In this document: positions 26,908 to 35,488 of the stretch, in pieces
How the letters are laid out: every line of letters starts with the position of its first letter
Numbering within the stretch: position 1 is the first letter of the stretch
Assembly: GCA_003220495.1 (NCBI GenBank)
Contig: QHSP01000022.1
Span: 1-64,000 of the forward strand
Reading direction: 5' to 3'
Source of the DNA: Candidatus Rokuibacteriota bacterium
GTDB taxonomy: Bacteria; Methylomirabilota; Methylomirabilia; Rokubacteriales; CSP1-6
Length of the DNA: 64,000 bases
Notes under the pieces: model-generated
What the model was told of the DNA's origin: nothing
The model's database searches: none
The model's input: only the letters and a program-made list of their open reading frames with translations
Program-made: the position numbers and the translations under genes

Positions 26908-27854
26908 AAGAAGCCCGGACCAGAGCCGACAACCGATGCGAGGCGCGAGATGGTCAGGTCGAGGCTCCCGGCCGGCGCCTCGGACCGGGCGTAGTAGGTC
27001 GCGCGATATTCCGATGGCCGGTGATAGACGACCACCTTGGCCTGGTCGACCCCGATCGCCTTGCGCGTGAGCTCGAGCGCGTCGTCCATGTAGCCGATCC
27101 GGTCGACCAGCTTGAGGTCGAGCGCCTGCTGCGCGGTGAAGACGCGCCCGTCGGCGAGTTGCTTGGCGATGTCCATCGGGAGCTTGCGCGATTCGACGAG
27201 CCGCGCGAGGAACTGGCCCTGGAGCCCGTCGATGACGGACTGGAAGATCTGCCGCTCCTCGCGCGTCAGCGCCCGGAACGGGCTGCCCATGTCCTTGCGC
27301 TCGCCCGACTTGATCGCGCCGGCGGCGATCCCGAGCTTCTGCATGAGCCCTTCGGCGTTCACGGTCACCATGATGACGCCGATCGAGCCGGTCACGGTCG
27401 TCGGGTGGGCGACGATCGTGTCGGCCCCCAGCGCGACGTAGTACCCGCCCGAGGCCGCGACGTCCATCATCACGGCGACCACGGGAACCTTGGTGGTGCG
27501 CTTGAACATCTGCAGCTCTTTGAACATGATGTCGGACGCCGTCACCGTCCCGCCCGGGCTGTTGATGCGGACGATGAGCGCCTTCACGTCCGAGTCCTCC
27601 GCGGCCTTCTTCAGCTCCTCGCGAAAGCGCACGAGCAGGCCGACGCGCGGGGTCGGCGCGCCGATGACCAGAGTCTGGGACTGACCTTCCTCGGAGAGAA
27701 ATCCCGAGATGTCCGTCAACAAGATCTTCGTCCGGCCGTGTCCTTCGACGGTCCGCTCCTCGAGCGGCTTGATCCGTGGCGTGAGATCGACCGAGATCAA
27801 CGAGCAGCCAGCCGCGAGAAGCAAGGGAACGACCACGGTCAGGGGCGTGCGCAT
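26889..27854 (-). CDS. sppA: Signal peptide peptidase SppA-like serine protease
   Basis: 321 residues. The N-terminus is a lipoprotein-like signal (LLLAAGC, Cys 17). The S49 protease core has INSPGGTVTAS, the nucleophile in MDVAASGGYY (Ser 135) and the general base in SGERKDMGSPF (Lys 187), with the usual spacing. Length is that of the short, one-domain SppA (about 300 residues). It degrades cleaved signal peptides or membrane protein fragments. The frame stays open upstream, but homology begins at ATG 27854. Divergent from the threonine dehydratase gene. Confidence 0.9.
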   Translation of the reverse strand: MRTPLTVVVPLLLAAGCSLISVDLTPRIKPLEERTVEGHGRTKILLTDISGFLSEEGQSQTLVIGAPTPRVGLLVRFREELKKAAEDSDVKALIVRINSPGGTVTASDIMFKELQMFKRTTKVPVVAVMMDVAASGGYYVALGADTIVAHPTTVTGSIGVIMVTVNAEGLMQKLGIAAGAIKSGERKDMGSPFRALTREERQIFQSVIDGLQGQFLARLVESRKLPMDIAKQLADGRVFTAQQALDLKLVDRIGYMDDALELTRKAIGVDQAKVVVYHRPSEYRATYYARSEAPAGSLDLTISRLASVVGSGPGFFYLWWP

Positions 27855-27875
27855 GCGGCGAGTATACCGCGAGGG

Positions 27876-27905
27876 TTGATCCGGGCTTGCCCGCTCTGTG
27901 ATAAT
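27876..27905 (+). promoter_or_regulatory. Promoter of the threonine dehydratase-like gene
   Basis: TTGATC (27876-27881) and GATAAT (27900-27905) are separated by 18 bp. The -10 box ends 9 nt before GTG 27915, and there is no Shine-Dalgarno, so the mRNA is probably leaderless or nearly so. Confidence 0.5.
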
Positions 27906-27914
27906 CGCCGCGAC

Positions 27915-28904
27915 GTGACCGCGGACTCCCGGCTGACGATCGAGGACGTGCGGGCGGCCGCCCAGCGGCTCGCCGGCCGCATCCACCGCACCCCGGTCAT
28001 CTCCTCGGCGGCGTTCGACGACGCGAGCGGCTGCCACGTCTTCTTCAAGTGCGAGAATCTCCAGCGCGCCGGCTCGTTCAAGATTCGCGGCGCGCTGAAC
28101 AAGCTCCTGTTGCTCACCGCGACGGAGCGCGCCCGCGGCGTCGTCGCGTACTCGTCGGGGAACCACGCGCAGGGCGTCGCGCTCGCGGCGCGGATGGTCG
28201 GGACGACCGCCATCATCTGCATGCCGACGGACGCGCCGGCCCTCAAGGTCGAGGCGACCCGGGGCTACGGGGCCGAGATCGTCTTCTACGATCGGCTCAA
28301 GGACGACCGCGCCGCGGTCGCCCGACGCCTCGTCGACGAAACAGGGCGGGTGCTCGTGCCTCCGTACGACGATCCCGCGATCATGGCCGGGCAGGGAACC
28401 GCCGCGCTCGAGCTCTTCCAGGAGGTTTCGGCGCTGGACGCGATCGTGACCCCGGTCGGGGGCGGCGGCCTCATGGCCGGCTGCAGCACGGTGGCGCGAG
28501 GCCTGTCCCCGGGAATCACGGTCGTCGGCGTCGAGGCCGACACCGCGAACGACACCTACCTCTCGCTGCAGAAGGGCGAGCGCGTCACGATCCCGCCGCC
28601 GCCGACGATCGCCGACGGGATTCGGCCGCAGTGCCCGGGCGAGCTCACGTTCCCGATCCTGCGCGAGAACCTGAGCGAGGTCGCGCTGGTCAGCGACGAC
28701 GCGATCCTCGCCGCGGTTCGCTTTCTGGCGCTCCGCGTCCGCGTGATCACGGAGCCGACCGGCGCGGTCGGCGCCGCGGCGGTTCTGAGCGGGAAGCTCG
28801 CTCGTGGGGCTCGGGTCGGCGTGGTGCTCTCCGGCGGGAACGTCGACCCCGAGCTGCTGATCGAAATCCTACAGACTCGCCGAGCCGACGCTCAGCGGGT
28901 GTGA
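27915..28904 (+). CDS. Threonine dehydratase / serine racemase family PLP enzyme
   Basis: 329 residues, fold type II PLP enzyme without the ACT regulatory domain. PLP-binding Lys in RAGSFKIRGALNK, the Asn loop SSGNHAQGVALAA, the phosphate-binding glycine loop VGGGGLMAG and the C-terminal VLSGGNVD are all present. Catabolic threonine dehydratase, serine racemase and L-threo-3-hydroxyaspartate ammonia-lyase share this architecture, and sequence alone does not separate them. GTG start with promoter immediately upstream. Its 3' end overlaps the convergent LLM oxidoreductase gene by 13 bp. Confidence 0.9.
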   Translation: MTADSRLTIEDVRAAAQRLAGRIHRTPVISSAAFDDASGCHVFFKCENLQRAGSFKIRGALNKLLLLTATERARGVVAYSSGNHAQGVALAARMVGTTAIICMPTDAPALKVEATRGYGAEIVFYDRLKDDRAAVARRLVDETGRVLVPPYDDPAIMAGQGTAALELFQEVSALDAIVTPVGGGGLMAGCSTVARGLSPGITVVGVEADTANDTYLSLQKGERVTIPPPPTIADGIRPQCPGELTFPILRENLSEVALVSDDAILAAVRFLALRVRVITEPTGAVGAAAVLSGKLARGARVGVVLSGGNVDPELLIEILQTRRADAQRV

Positions 28905-29833
28905 AAGGCCGGAATCACCTCGGTGGCGAGCCGCGCGAGCTGCTCGAGCATCCGCTCGGGTGGGCACATCGGCCGCAGAATGAACTTCGACCCGCCGCCC
29001 TTCACGTATTGCTCCAGCCGCTCGCCGACGAGGTCGGCTGGGCCGAAGGCGGTGCAGGCGTCGAGCGTGGGCGCGTCGACCCTCGCGCGCGGGATGAAGG
29101 GGAGCGCCAGCGCGCGCGCGGTCTCCGGGCTGGCGTCGAGGCAGTAGTTCACGAGCGTCCCGAAGTGGTCGCCCGGCACCTCGCGCCCGGCCTCGGCGGC
29201 GAAGGTCAGCGTCTTGTCGACGCCGACACGGAACTGATCGGGCGTGATGAACGACGGGATCCAGCCGTCTCCCATCCGGCCGGCGCGACGCATCGCGGCC
29301 TCGCTGTTGCCGCCGATCCACAGCGGCATGGGCTGCTGGATCGGGCGCGGCAGGACCGTAATGCGATCGAGGCGCCAGAACTCGCCCGCGAACGTCACCT
29401 CGGACTCCTCCCAGCACCGCCGCATGACCTGGATCGCTTCGTCCGTCCGGCGCCCGCGCTCGCGGAACGGCACGCCGGCGGCGAGGAACTCGCGCTCCTG
29501 CTCGACACCGATGCCGACCGCCGGAAGAACCCGGCCCCCCGAGAGATAGTCGAGCATCGCGAGCTGACGTGCGGCAAGGACGGGCGACCTGAACGGGGCA
29601 ATCAACACGCTCGGCCCGAACTTGAGCCGCCGGGTGCGCGCGGCGACGGCCGCCATGGTCGTCATCGGCTCGAGGATGGGCAGCGGTGACGACAGCCGGT
29701 CCGAGAACCAGACCGAGTCGATCTCGGTCCGCTCGCAGAGATCGATGAGCCGCCAGAAGAAGTCCACGCCCTCGCCGGGCGAGCCGGCGGGCCACGGTCC
29801 GGGCATGATGCCGATCCGGTACTTGATCTGCAT
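28892..29833 (-). CDS. LLM-class (luciferase-like) flavin/F420 oxidoreductase
   Basis: 313 residues with the bacterial luciferase TIM-barrel pattern: RIGIMPGPWP, DSVWFSDRL, MTTMAAVAARTRRLKFGPSVLI, LDYLSGGRVLPAVGIG, and PLWIGGNSEAAMRRAGRMGDGWIP. Members use FMN or F420; the subfamily here cannot be fixed by eye. It starts 6 bp after the TPP-dependent enzyme gene and so shares its mRNA, suggesting consecutive steps in breakdown of a small acid or xenobiotic. Confidence 0.87.
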   Translation of the reverse strand: MQIKYRIGIMPGPWPAGSPGEGVDFFWRLIDLCERTEIDSVWFSDRLSSPLPILEPMTTMAAVAARTRRLKFGPSVLIAPFRSPVLAARQLAMLDYLSGGRVLPAVGIGVEQEREFLAAGVPFRERGRRTDEAIQVMRRCWEESEVTFAGEFWRLDRITVLPRPIQQPMPLWIGGNSEAAMRRAGRMGDGWIPSFITPDQFRVGVDKTLTFAAEAGREVPGDHFGTLVNYCLDASPETARALALPFIPRARVDAPTLDACTAFGPADLVGERLEQYVKGGGSKFILRPMCPPERMLEQLARLATEVIPAFHTR

Positions 29834-29839
29834 GGCGGC

Positions 29840-31474
29840 CTAGAACATCGAGAAGTCTTCGGCCTTCTCGGTGAGGAACTCGAGGAGCGCCGGCGTTCCC
29901 TCCTGCGTCTTCTTGATGGCGCGGCGGATGGCCGGCACGATCTCGCTCGGCTCGGACACGCGCTCGCCGTGGCCGCCGAAGGCCCGGGCCATGGCCGCGT
30001 AGTCGCCGCTGATGTCGGTCGAGCGGTACTTGGCCGTCGCCGTCTTCATGATCTTCAGCTCGATCGCCATCGAGAAGTTGTTGAGCAGGATCGAGAGAAT
30101 CGGGATCCGCTCCCGCACGGCCGTCTCGAAGTCCATCCCGGTGAAGCCGATCGCGGCATCACCCCAGACGTTCACGCAGAGCTTCTCGGGCGCCGCGAGC
30201 TTCGCCCCCATTGCGAGGCCCAGACCGTAGCCGAGCTGCGTCGTCTTGCCCCAGCCGATGTAGCTCAGCGGCGCGATCGGCTCCCAGAACGGCGAGATCT
30301 GATCGCGCGGGCTGCCGGCGTCGTGCGTGATGATCGTGTTGGCGACGTCCACCGTGTGCATGAGATCCCACAGCACGCGGTACGGGGACAAGGGCTTGGT
30401 GTCCTGCGTGAGCCGCGGGGTCCACTTCGCCAGCCACTCGCTCTTGAGGTTCTTGATCTCCTGCGTGACGGCGGAGAAGCGGCCGCGCGGCCCACCCTTG
30501 AGACGATCCTTTACCTCGACCAGAAGCGCCTGGAGCGTGAGGCCGGCGTCGCCGACCAGCGCGAGCTCAGCGGGCACGTCCTTGTTGATGTCGGTCGGGT
30601 CCAGGGTCGCGTGGGCGATGCGCGTGCCCTTCGGCATCGCGACTCCGTAGTTCGTCGTGGCGAAACTGCAGCCGATTCCGAAGATAAGGTCGGCGTTCGT
30701 GAGGAAGTGGTGGAGCTGCTTCGAGATCGAGCGGCCGCCCGAGCCGAGCGACAGCGGATGGTTCTCGGGAAACGCGCTCTTGCCCTGGAGGCTGGTCGTC
30801 ACCGGCGCTTCGAGGAGCTCGGCCAGGTCGCGGAGCACCTGCCACGCCCGCGCGTAGTGCACCCCCTGACCCGCGTAGATCACCGGGCGCTGGGCGGCGA
30901 CGAGCGCTTCGGCCACCCTGGAGACGTCGCGCGGATCCGGCGCCGAGCGCAGCCGCGGCGTCGGCGTGTAATTGATCGGCTCCGGCACGTCCTCGCGGAG
31001 CAGATCGACCGGGAACTCGATCAGGACGGGCCGCGGGCGGCCGTTCTTCACCTGGGTGAACGCACGGCGCATGGCGTCGACCACCGCGTCGGGGACGATG
31101 ACCTGCTCGCACCACTTCGTTACGTGCTGGAAGTTCAGAAACGAGTTGAAGTTGGGCTGAATGTTCGTGATCCGCCGCGGATAGCCTCCGGGCAGCACCA
31201 CGATCGGCACCGAGTCGCCGTAGGCCTGGGCGACCCCGCCGAACGCGTTCTCCGAGCCCGGGCCGTGCTGCATCGCGAACACGCCGACCCGCTCGCCCGA
31301 CGAGATACGGCTGACGGCATCGGCCATGTGAAGGCCGGTCCGCTCCTGGCGGACGATGATCGTGCGGATGTCGGCTTCCGCCGCGGCTTCGATGATCGGG
31401 TTGACGGGATAGCCGATGAGAAACTTCACGCCCTCACGCTTGAGGATTTCCGCGACGGCCGCCGCTGCCTTCAT
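29840..31474 (-). CDS. Thiamine pyrophosphate-dependent enzyme, acetolactate synthase-like
   Basis: 544 residues from ATG 31474, which has GGGAG upstream; an in-frame ATG 22 codons earlier lacks one. Pyr domain with catalytic Glu in IIVRQERTGLHMADA, central domain (RPVIYAGQGVHYARA) and PP domain with the TPP/Mg motif GDAAIGFTGMDFETAVRERI ending in LNN. The usual GDG is GDA here. It belongs to the acetolactate synthase/benzoylformate decarboxylase/oxalyl-CoA decarboxylase superfamily, but no small regulatory subunit or ilvC is near, so a role in branched-chain synthesis is unlikely. Co-transcribed with the LLM oxidoreductase. Confidence 0.88.
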   Translation of the reverse strand: MKAAAAVAEILKREGVKFLIGYPVNPIIEAAAEADIRTIIVRQERTGLHMADAVSRISSGERVGVFAMQHGPGSENAFGGVAQAYGDSVPIVVLPGGYPRRITNIQPNFNSFLNFQHVTKWCEQVIVPDAVVDAMRRAFTQVKNGRPRPVLIEFPVDLLREDVPEPINYTPTPRLRSAPDPRDVSRVAEALVAAQRPVIYAGQGVHYARAWQVLRDLAELLEAPVTTSLQGKSAFPENHPLSLGSGGRSISKQLHHFLTNADLIFGIGCSFATTNYGVAMPKGTRIAHATLDPTDINKDVPAELALVGDAGLTLQALLVEVKDRLKGGPRGRFSAVTQEIKNLKSEWLAKWTPRLTQDTKPLSPYRVLWDLMHTVDVANTIITHDAGSPRDQISPFWEPIAPLSYIGWGKTTQLGYGLGLAMGAKLAAPEKLCVNVWGDAAIGFTGMDFETAVRERIPILSILLNNFSMAIELKIMKTATAKYRSTDISGDYAAMARAFGGHGERVSEPSEIVPAIRRAIKKTQEGTPALLEFLTEKAEDFSMF

Positions 31475-31576
31475 GGTCCACTCTCCCGGGTCGAGGTCAG
31501 AAGCTCGAGATTGCCCCGCGTCGGGGCGCAAGTCCGTCATATCCTACGCCAGGCCCGCAAGCGGGGGAGGATTAAG

Positions 31577-32908
31577 GTGACTCGGGACGAGCTCAAGCGA
31601 CGCGTCGACGAAGCGATCGAGCGCCACGCCGAGGAGATCATCGAGGTCGGCGAGACGATCCGCCGCCACCCGGAGCTCGGCTTCAAGGAGTCGCGCACCG
31701 CGGCTCTCGTCGAGTCGAAGTTCCGCAAGCTCGGCCTGACTCCGCGGACGGGGCTCGCGCTCACGGGTGTGCGGGCCGACGTGGTCGGCGGCCGAGGCCC
31801 CGGCCCCACGTTCGCGCTCCTCGGCGAGCTCGATGCGCTCGTGGTCGCCGGCCATCCCGAAGCTGATCCCGCAACGGGCGCGGTCCATGCCTGTGGCCAC
31901 AACGCCCAGATCGCCGGGCTGATCGGCGCGGCGATCGGTCTGGTGACCACGAAGGCGTTCGAGCACCTGCCGGGCCGCGTGGCGTTGCTGGCCGTCCCGG
32001 CCGAAGAGGGGGGCGACCTCCAGTGGCGTCTCAACGAGGTCAACGAGGGACGACTCGAATTCCTCGGCGGAAAGTGCGAGCTGCTGCGGCTCGGCCAGCT
32101 GGACGACGTCGACATGGCCATGATGATCCACACGACGTCGCGCCCGGAGGACGGCCCGGCGTGCGTGCCGGGCTCGAACAACGGGCGCTTCGGCAAGACG
32201 GCGCGCTTCATCGGCCGCGCGGCGCACGCGGGCGGCGCGCCCCACATGGGCGTCAACGCGCTCTACGCAGCCCAGATCGCGCTCGCCGGGATCAATGCGG
32301 TGCGCGAAACCTTCCGGGACGACGACACGATCCGCGTCCACCCGATCCTGACTCACGGCGGCTCGCAGGTGAACGTCATTCCGGGCGAGGCGCGCATCGA
32401 GACGTACGTTCGCGGCCGCACGCTCGAGGGCATCCGCGATGCCAACCAGAAGGTCGACCGCGCGCTCCGGGCCGGCGCCCTGGCCCTCGGCGCCAGTGTC
32501 GAGATCGAGACCCTGCCGGGTTATCTCCCGCTGCGAACCGACCAGACGATGGCGCGCGCGTTCCGGCGAAACGCCGACACGCTCTTCGGCCCCGGCGAAT
32601 GCCGCGAGGCCGGCCATCGCGCCGGCTCGACGGACATGGGAGACCTGAGCCAGGTGATTCCGGTGCTCCATCCCTATATGGGCGGCGCTCGCGGCACCGG
32701 CCACGCGGCCGACTACGAGATCGTCGACCTCCATCTCGCCTACGTGATGCCGGCGCGCGCGATGGCGGCCATGGCGGTCGACCTCCTCTGGGACGGCGCC
32801 GCCGAAGCGAAAGAGGTAGCCGCGAAGGCGGCCCCGGGAATGACGCGCCAGGCGTACGTCGAGTTCCAGCGAAGTGTGCGCCGGCGCGAGGTCTATCGCG
32901 GGATCTGA
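31577..32908 (+). CDS. M20-family amidohydrolase (AbgA/AbgB-like)
   Basis: 443 residues from GTG 31577, with GGAGG 6 nt ahead. Zinc-peptidase motifs: RRHPELGFKES, HACGHNAQIAGLIGAA (metal ligands), VPAEEGG (catalytic Glu), the dimerisation-domain motif GRAAHAGGAPHMGVNAL, and the late GSTDMGDLSQ plus GTGHAADYE. Hydrolyses an amide such as an N-acyl amino acid or aminobenzoyl-glutamate-type substrate. Divergent from the TPP enzyme operon with about 100 bp between starts. Confidence 0.9.
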   Translation: MTRDELKRRVDEAIERHAEEIIEVGETIRRHPELGFKESRTAALVESKFRKLGLTPRTGLALTGVRADVVGGRGPGPTFALLGELDALVVAGHPEADPATGAVHACGHNAQIAGLIGAAIGLVTTKAFEHLPGRVALLAVPAEEGGDLQWRLNEVNEGRLEFLGGKCELLRLGQLDDVDMAMMIHTTSRPEDGPACVPGSNNGRFGKTARFIGRAAHAGGAPHMGVNALYAAQIALAGINAVRETFRDDDTIRVHPILTHGGSQVNVIPGEARIETYVRGRTLEGIRDANQKVDRALRAGALALGASVEIETLPGYLPLRTDQTMARAFRRNADTLFGPGECREAGHRAGSTDMGDLSQVIPVLHPYMGGARGTGHAADYEIVDLHLAYVMPARAMAAMAVDLLWDGAAEAKEVAAKAAPGMTRQAYVEFQRSVRRREVYRGI

Positions 32909-32931
32909 GCCCCAGGGGTGGGGACGCTCGG

Positions 32932-32985
32932 GTTGATTCTCGGCCGGAGCGCCCGTAGGTTGATTCTCGGCCGGAGCGCCCGTAG
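32932..32985 (+). repeat. Perfect 27-bp tandem duplication upstream of the TetR regulator
   Basis: Bases 32932-32958 and 32959-32985 are identical and abut. Each unit contains TTGATT and a central CGGCCG palindrome and ends in CCCGTAG. The duplication creates two overlapping promoters (see next entry). Confidence 0.85.
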
Positions 32986-32988
32986 AAT
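32960..32988 (+). promoter_or_regulatory. Promoter of the FadR-like gene, one of two created by the repeat
   Basis: TTGATT (32960-32965) and TAGAAT (32983-32988) are spaced by 17 bp. The upstream repeat unit gives TTGATT (32933-32938), 17 bp, TAGGTT (32956-32961), a weaker copy in tandem. The spacer carries the CGGCCG palindrome, a possible autoregulatory operator. Transcription would start near 32996, about 16 nt before the ATG at 33012. Confidence 0.5.
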
Positions 32989-33011
32989 GAACGGCGGTTC
33001 AGTCAGAATTC

Positions 33012-33599
33012 ATGCGCGACCCCGACAAGCCCCAACAGATCATCGACGCCGCGATTCGCGTCTTCGCGCGGAACGGCTACTACAACTCGCGCGTTTCGGA
33101 CATCGCCCGCGAGGCCGGCATCGCGAGCGGCACGATCTATCTCTACTTCAAGACCAAGGACGAGATCCTCGTCACGCTCTTCCGCGAGAAGATGGCGGAG
33201 TGGGTCGCGTCGGTACGGCGGGAAGTCGCCGCCGAGCGCGATCCCCTGGCGAAGGTTCGGAAGATCGTGGCCCTCCACTTCAGGGTCCTGGAGGAGAACC
33301 CCGAGCTCGCCGAGGTTCTCCAGGTCGAGCTGCGACAAGGGCAGAAGTTCTTCAGAGGCGCCTCGGCGCACGAAGTTTCGGCCTACTTCGGCGTGATCAA
33401 CGACGTGCTCGAAGAGGGTGCGGCCTCGGGGCAGATCCGCCGCGACCTGCCGGTGAAGATCGCGACCAAGATGCTCTTCGGCGCGATGGATCAGCTGGCG
33501 ACCTCCTGGGTCCTCGGCAAGCGCGCCTATCGCCTGACCGAGGCGGCCGAACCGGTCGCGACCATCTTTCTCCAGGGAGTTTGCGCCCATGGCGTATGA
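33012..33599 (+). CDS. TetR-family transcriptional regulator, FadR (Bacillus)-like
   Basis: 195 residues. The N-terminal helix-turn-helix (QQIIDAAIRVFARNGYYNSRV, GIASGTIYLYFKTKDEILV) is typical TetR, and the C-terminal ligand domain resembles the acyl-CoA-responsive FadR of Bacillus subtilis (VLQVELRQGQKFF, ATKMLFGAMDQLATSWV). It probably represses the fatty-acid and PHA genes that follow and is released by long-chain acyl-CoA. The enoyl-CoA hydratase start overlaps its 3' end by 11 bp. Two tandem promoters precede it. Confidence 0.87.
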   Translation: MRDPDKPQQIIDAAIRVFARNGYYNSRVSDIAREAGIASGTIYLYFKTKDEILVTLFREKMAEWVASVRREVAAERDPLAKVRKIVALHFRVLEENPELAEVLQVELRQGQKFFRGASAHEVSAYFGVINDVLEEGAASGQIRRDLPVKIATKMLFGAMDQLATSWVLGKRAYRLTEAAEPVATIFLQGVCAHGV

Positions 33600-34362
33600 G
33601 ACCCTGCTCTTCGCGCGTGAGGAGAGCTTCGCAGTCATCACGCTCAATCGTCCGCCGGCCAACGCCATCAGCGTCGAGCTCGTCCGGGACCTCAACGCCG
33701 CGCTCAACTCGGTGGAGAGCGACGAGTCGGTTCGCTCGGTCATCATCACCGGAGCCGGCGATCGCATCTTCTGCGCCGGCGCCGACCTCGGATCGGCCTT
33801 TTCCGGCGACGACGTCGACACGTTCATCCGGTTCGGCAACAGCGTGATGCGGAAGATCGAGCGGTTCCCGAAGCCCGTCATCGCCGCCATCAACGGCCAC
33901 GCCCTCGGCGGCGGCTGCGAGATCGCGATGGCCTGCCACTTCCGGCTCGTCAAGGAGAGCGCGCGGATGGGGCAGACCGAGTCGAACCTCGGCATCACGC
34001 CCGGCTTCGGCGGCTCGCAGCGGATGCCGCGCCTCATCGGCCGGACCAAGGCCCTCGAGTTCCTGATCCTCGGCACGCAGGTGCCGGCGCCGGAGTGCCT
34101 GGCGCTCGGCCTCGCCAACCGGCTCACGAAGGAGGGCGAGACGCTGAACGACGCCAAGGCGCTGGCGCGCATGATCGCCAAGCGCCCGCCGATCGCGACC
34201 CGGCTCATCATCGAGGCAGTGGACGAAGGGCTCGAGGCGCCGATCGACAAGGCGATCGACATCGAGGTCCGCGCGTTCCTCAAGACGCTCAAGACCGAGG
34301 ACGCCTCGGAAGGCATCCAGGCGTTCTTCGCCAAGCGCGAGCCGAACTTCAAGGGCAAGTAG
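33589..34362 (+). CDS. Enoyl-CoA hydratase/isomerase
   Basis: 257 residues, crotonase fold. Oxyanion-hole segments ITGAGDRIFCAGADLG and GHALGGGCEIAMACHFRL, followed by GQTESNLGITPGFGGSQRMPR, which places Glu at the expected catalytic position. Catalyses hydration of trans-2-enoyl-CoA in beta-oxidation; a single catalytic Glu-type variant could also be an isomerase. Overlaps the regulator gene and abuts the SDR gene, so all are one operon. Confidence 0.9.
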   Translation: MAYETLLFAREESFAVITLNRPPANAISVELVRDLNAALNSVESDESVRSVIITGAGDRIFCAGADLGSAFSGDDVDTFIRFGNSVMRKIERFPKPVIAAINGHALGGGCEIAMACHFRLVKESARMGQTESNLGITPGFGGSQRMPRLIGRTKALEFLILGTQVPAPECLALGLANRLTKEGETLNDAKALARMIAKRPPIATRLIIEAVDEGLEAPIDKAIDIEVRAFLKTLKTEDASEGIQAFFAKREPNFKGK

Positions 34363-35112
34363 ATGGACCTCGGCATCCGCGGCAAGGTCGCGCTCGTGAC
34401 GGGCGCCGCGCGGAGCCTCGGCAAGGCCGACGCCCTCGGGCTGGCCGGCGAAGGCTGCGCGATCGCGATCCTGGACCTCGACGGGGACGGCGCCGCCGGG
34501 GCCGCCGGCGAGATCGAGGCTTCGGGCGGCCGGGCTCGCGGCTACGCGTGCGACATCCGCGAATCGGCTCAGATCCAGGACGTCGTGAGCCGGATCGAGC
34601 GCGACCTCGGCCCGGTCGACATCTGCGTGAACAACGCCGGGCTGATCTATACGGTGGCGCAGCTCAAGGACATGAAGGACGAAGACTGGGAGCTCAATCT
34701 CGCCGTGAACGTCACCGGGACGTACAAGGTGACGAAGGCGGTGTTCCCGGGAATGCGCGAACGGCGCTGGGGCCGGATCGTCTGCATGGCGTCGATCGCC
34801 GGCCTCATGGGGGGCTTCGGCCAGACCGCCTACGCGACGAGCAAGATCGGGTTGATCGGCTTCGCCAAGTCCGTCGCCCTCGAGGGCGCCCGATACAATG
34901 TGACGTGTAACGCGATCGCGCCCGGGATCATCGCGCCGAACGCGAAGCTGAGCCCGCTCTACGAGCGGATGGTCAAGCGGGTCGCGATGCAGCGGGAAGG
35001 GGAGCCCGAGGACGTGGCCAACGCCGTGGCCTTCCTGTGCTCCGAGCGCGCCCGCTACATCACCGGCGCGGTGCTCACGGTGACCGGCGGGATGGACCTC
35101 TTCACGTTTTGA
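34363..35112 (+). CDS. SDR-family oxidoreductase, 3-hydroxyacyl-CoA dehydrogenase/FabG type
   Basis: 249 residues, begins directly after the enoyl-CoA hydratase stop. Cofactor loop TGAARSLGKADALG (Leu-Gly where Gly-Ile-Gly is more usual), NNAGLI, catalytic Ser in CMASIAG and YATSK with Tyr and Lys. Position between an enoyl-CoA hydratase and PHA synthase suggests oxidation of 3-hydroxyacyl-CoA or reduction of 3-ketoacyl-CoA. Confidence 0.9.
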   Translation: MDLGIRGKVALVTGAARSLGKADALGLAGEGCAIAILDLDGDGAAGAAGEIEASGGRARGYACDIRESAQIQDVVSRIERDLGPVDICVNNAGLIYTVAQLKDMKDEDWELNLAVNVTGTYKVTKAVFPGMRERRWGRIVCMASIAGLMGGFGQTAYATSKIGLIGFAKSVALEGARYNVTCNAIAPGIIAPNAKLSPLYERMVKRVAMQREGEPEDVANAVAFLCSERARYITGAVLTVTGGMDLFTF

Positions 35113-35131
35113 TGGAACCAAGGAGGATGCG

Positions 35132-35452
35132 ATGCCCACGGTGAAAGAGACCTTCGACGCGATGGCTTCGCGGTTCCGCACCGACAAGGCTGCCGGGACC
35201 AACGCCGTGATCCAGTACGACGTGAGCGGCGACGGTGGGGGCACCTGGCATGCCGTCATCAAGGACGGCGCATGCACCGTCAAGTCGGGAGCCGGCACGA
35301 ACCCGAACCTGACCTTGCAGATCTCGGCGCAGGACTGGCTCGACATGCTCTCGGGCAAGCAGTCGGGTCAAATGCTCTTCATGTCAGGCAAGCTGAAGGT
35401 GAAGGGCGACATGGGGCTCGCGATGAAGCTCGGCTCGATGTTCCAGATGTGA
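35132..35452 (+). CDS. SCP2 sterol-carrier domain protein
   Basis: 106 residues forming one SCP2 domain: AVIQYDVSGDGGGTWHAVIKD, NPNLTLQISAQDWLDMLSGK and FMSGKLKVKGDMGLAMKL. Small SCP2 proteins bind acyl-CoA or lipids and often sit in fatty-acid clusters. AGGAGG precedes the ATG. It lies between the SDR and PHA synthase genes on the same mRNA and may present fatty acyl chains to these enzymes. Confidence 0.9.
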   Translation: MPTVKETFDAMASRFRTDKAAGTNAVIQYDVSGDGGGTWHAVIKDGACTVKSGAGTNPNLTLQISAQDWLDMLSGKQSGQMLFMSGKLKVKGDMGLAMKLGSMFQM

Positions 35453-35488
35453 CGCGACCAACTCCAGACTAGCAAGGAGCTCTCTCAT

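Noticed and set aside
29840-31474. Calling the TPP enzyme acetolactate synthase (ilvB)
   Set aside because: No small subunit or ilvC nearby, the TPP motif is GDA rather than GDG, and the partner is an LLM oxidoreductase.
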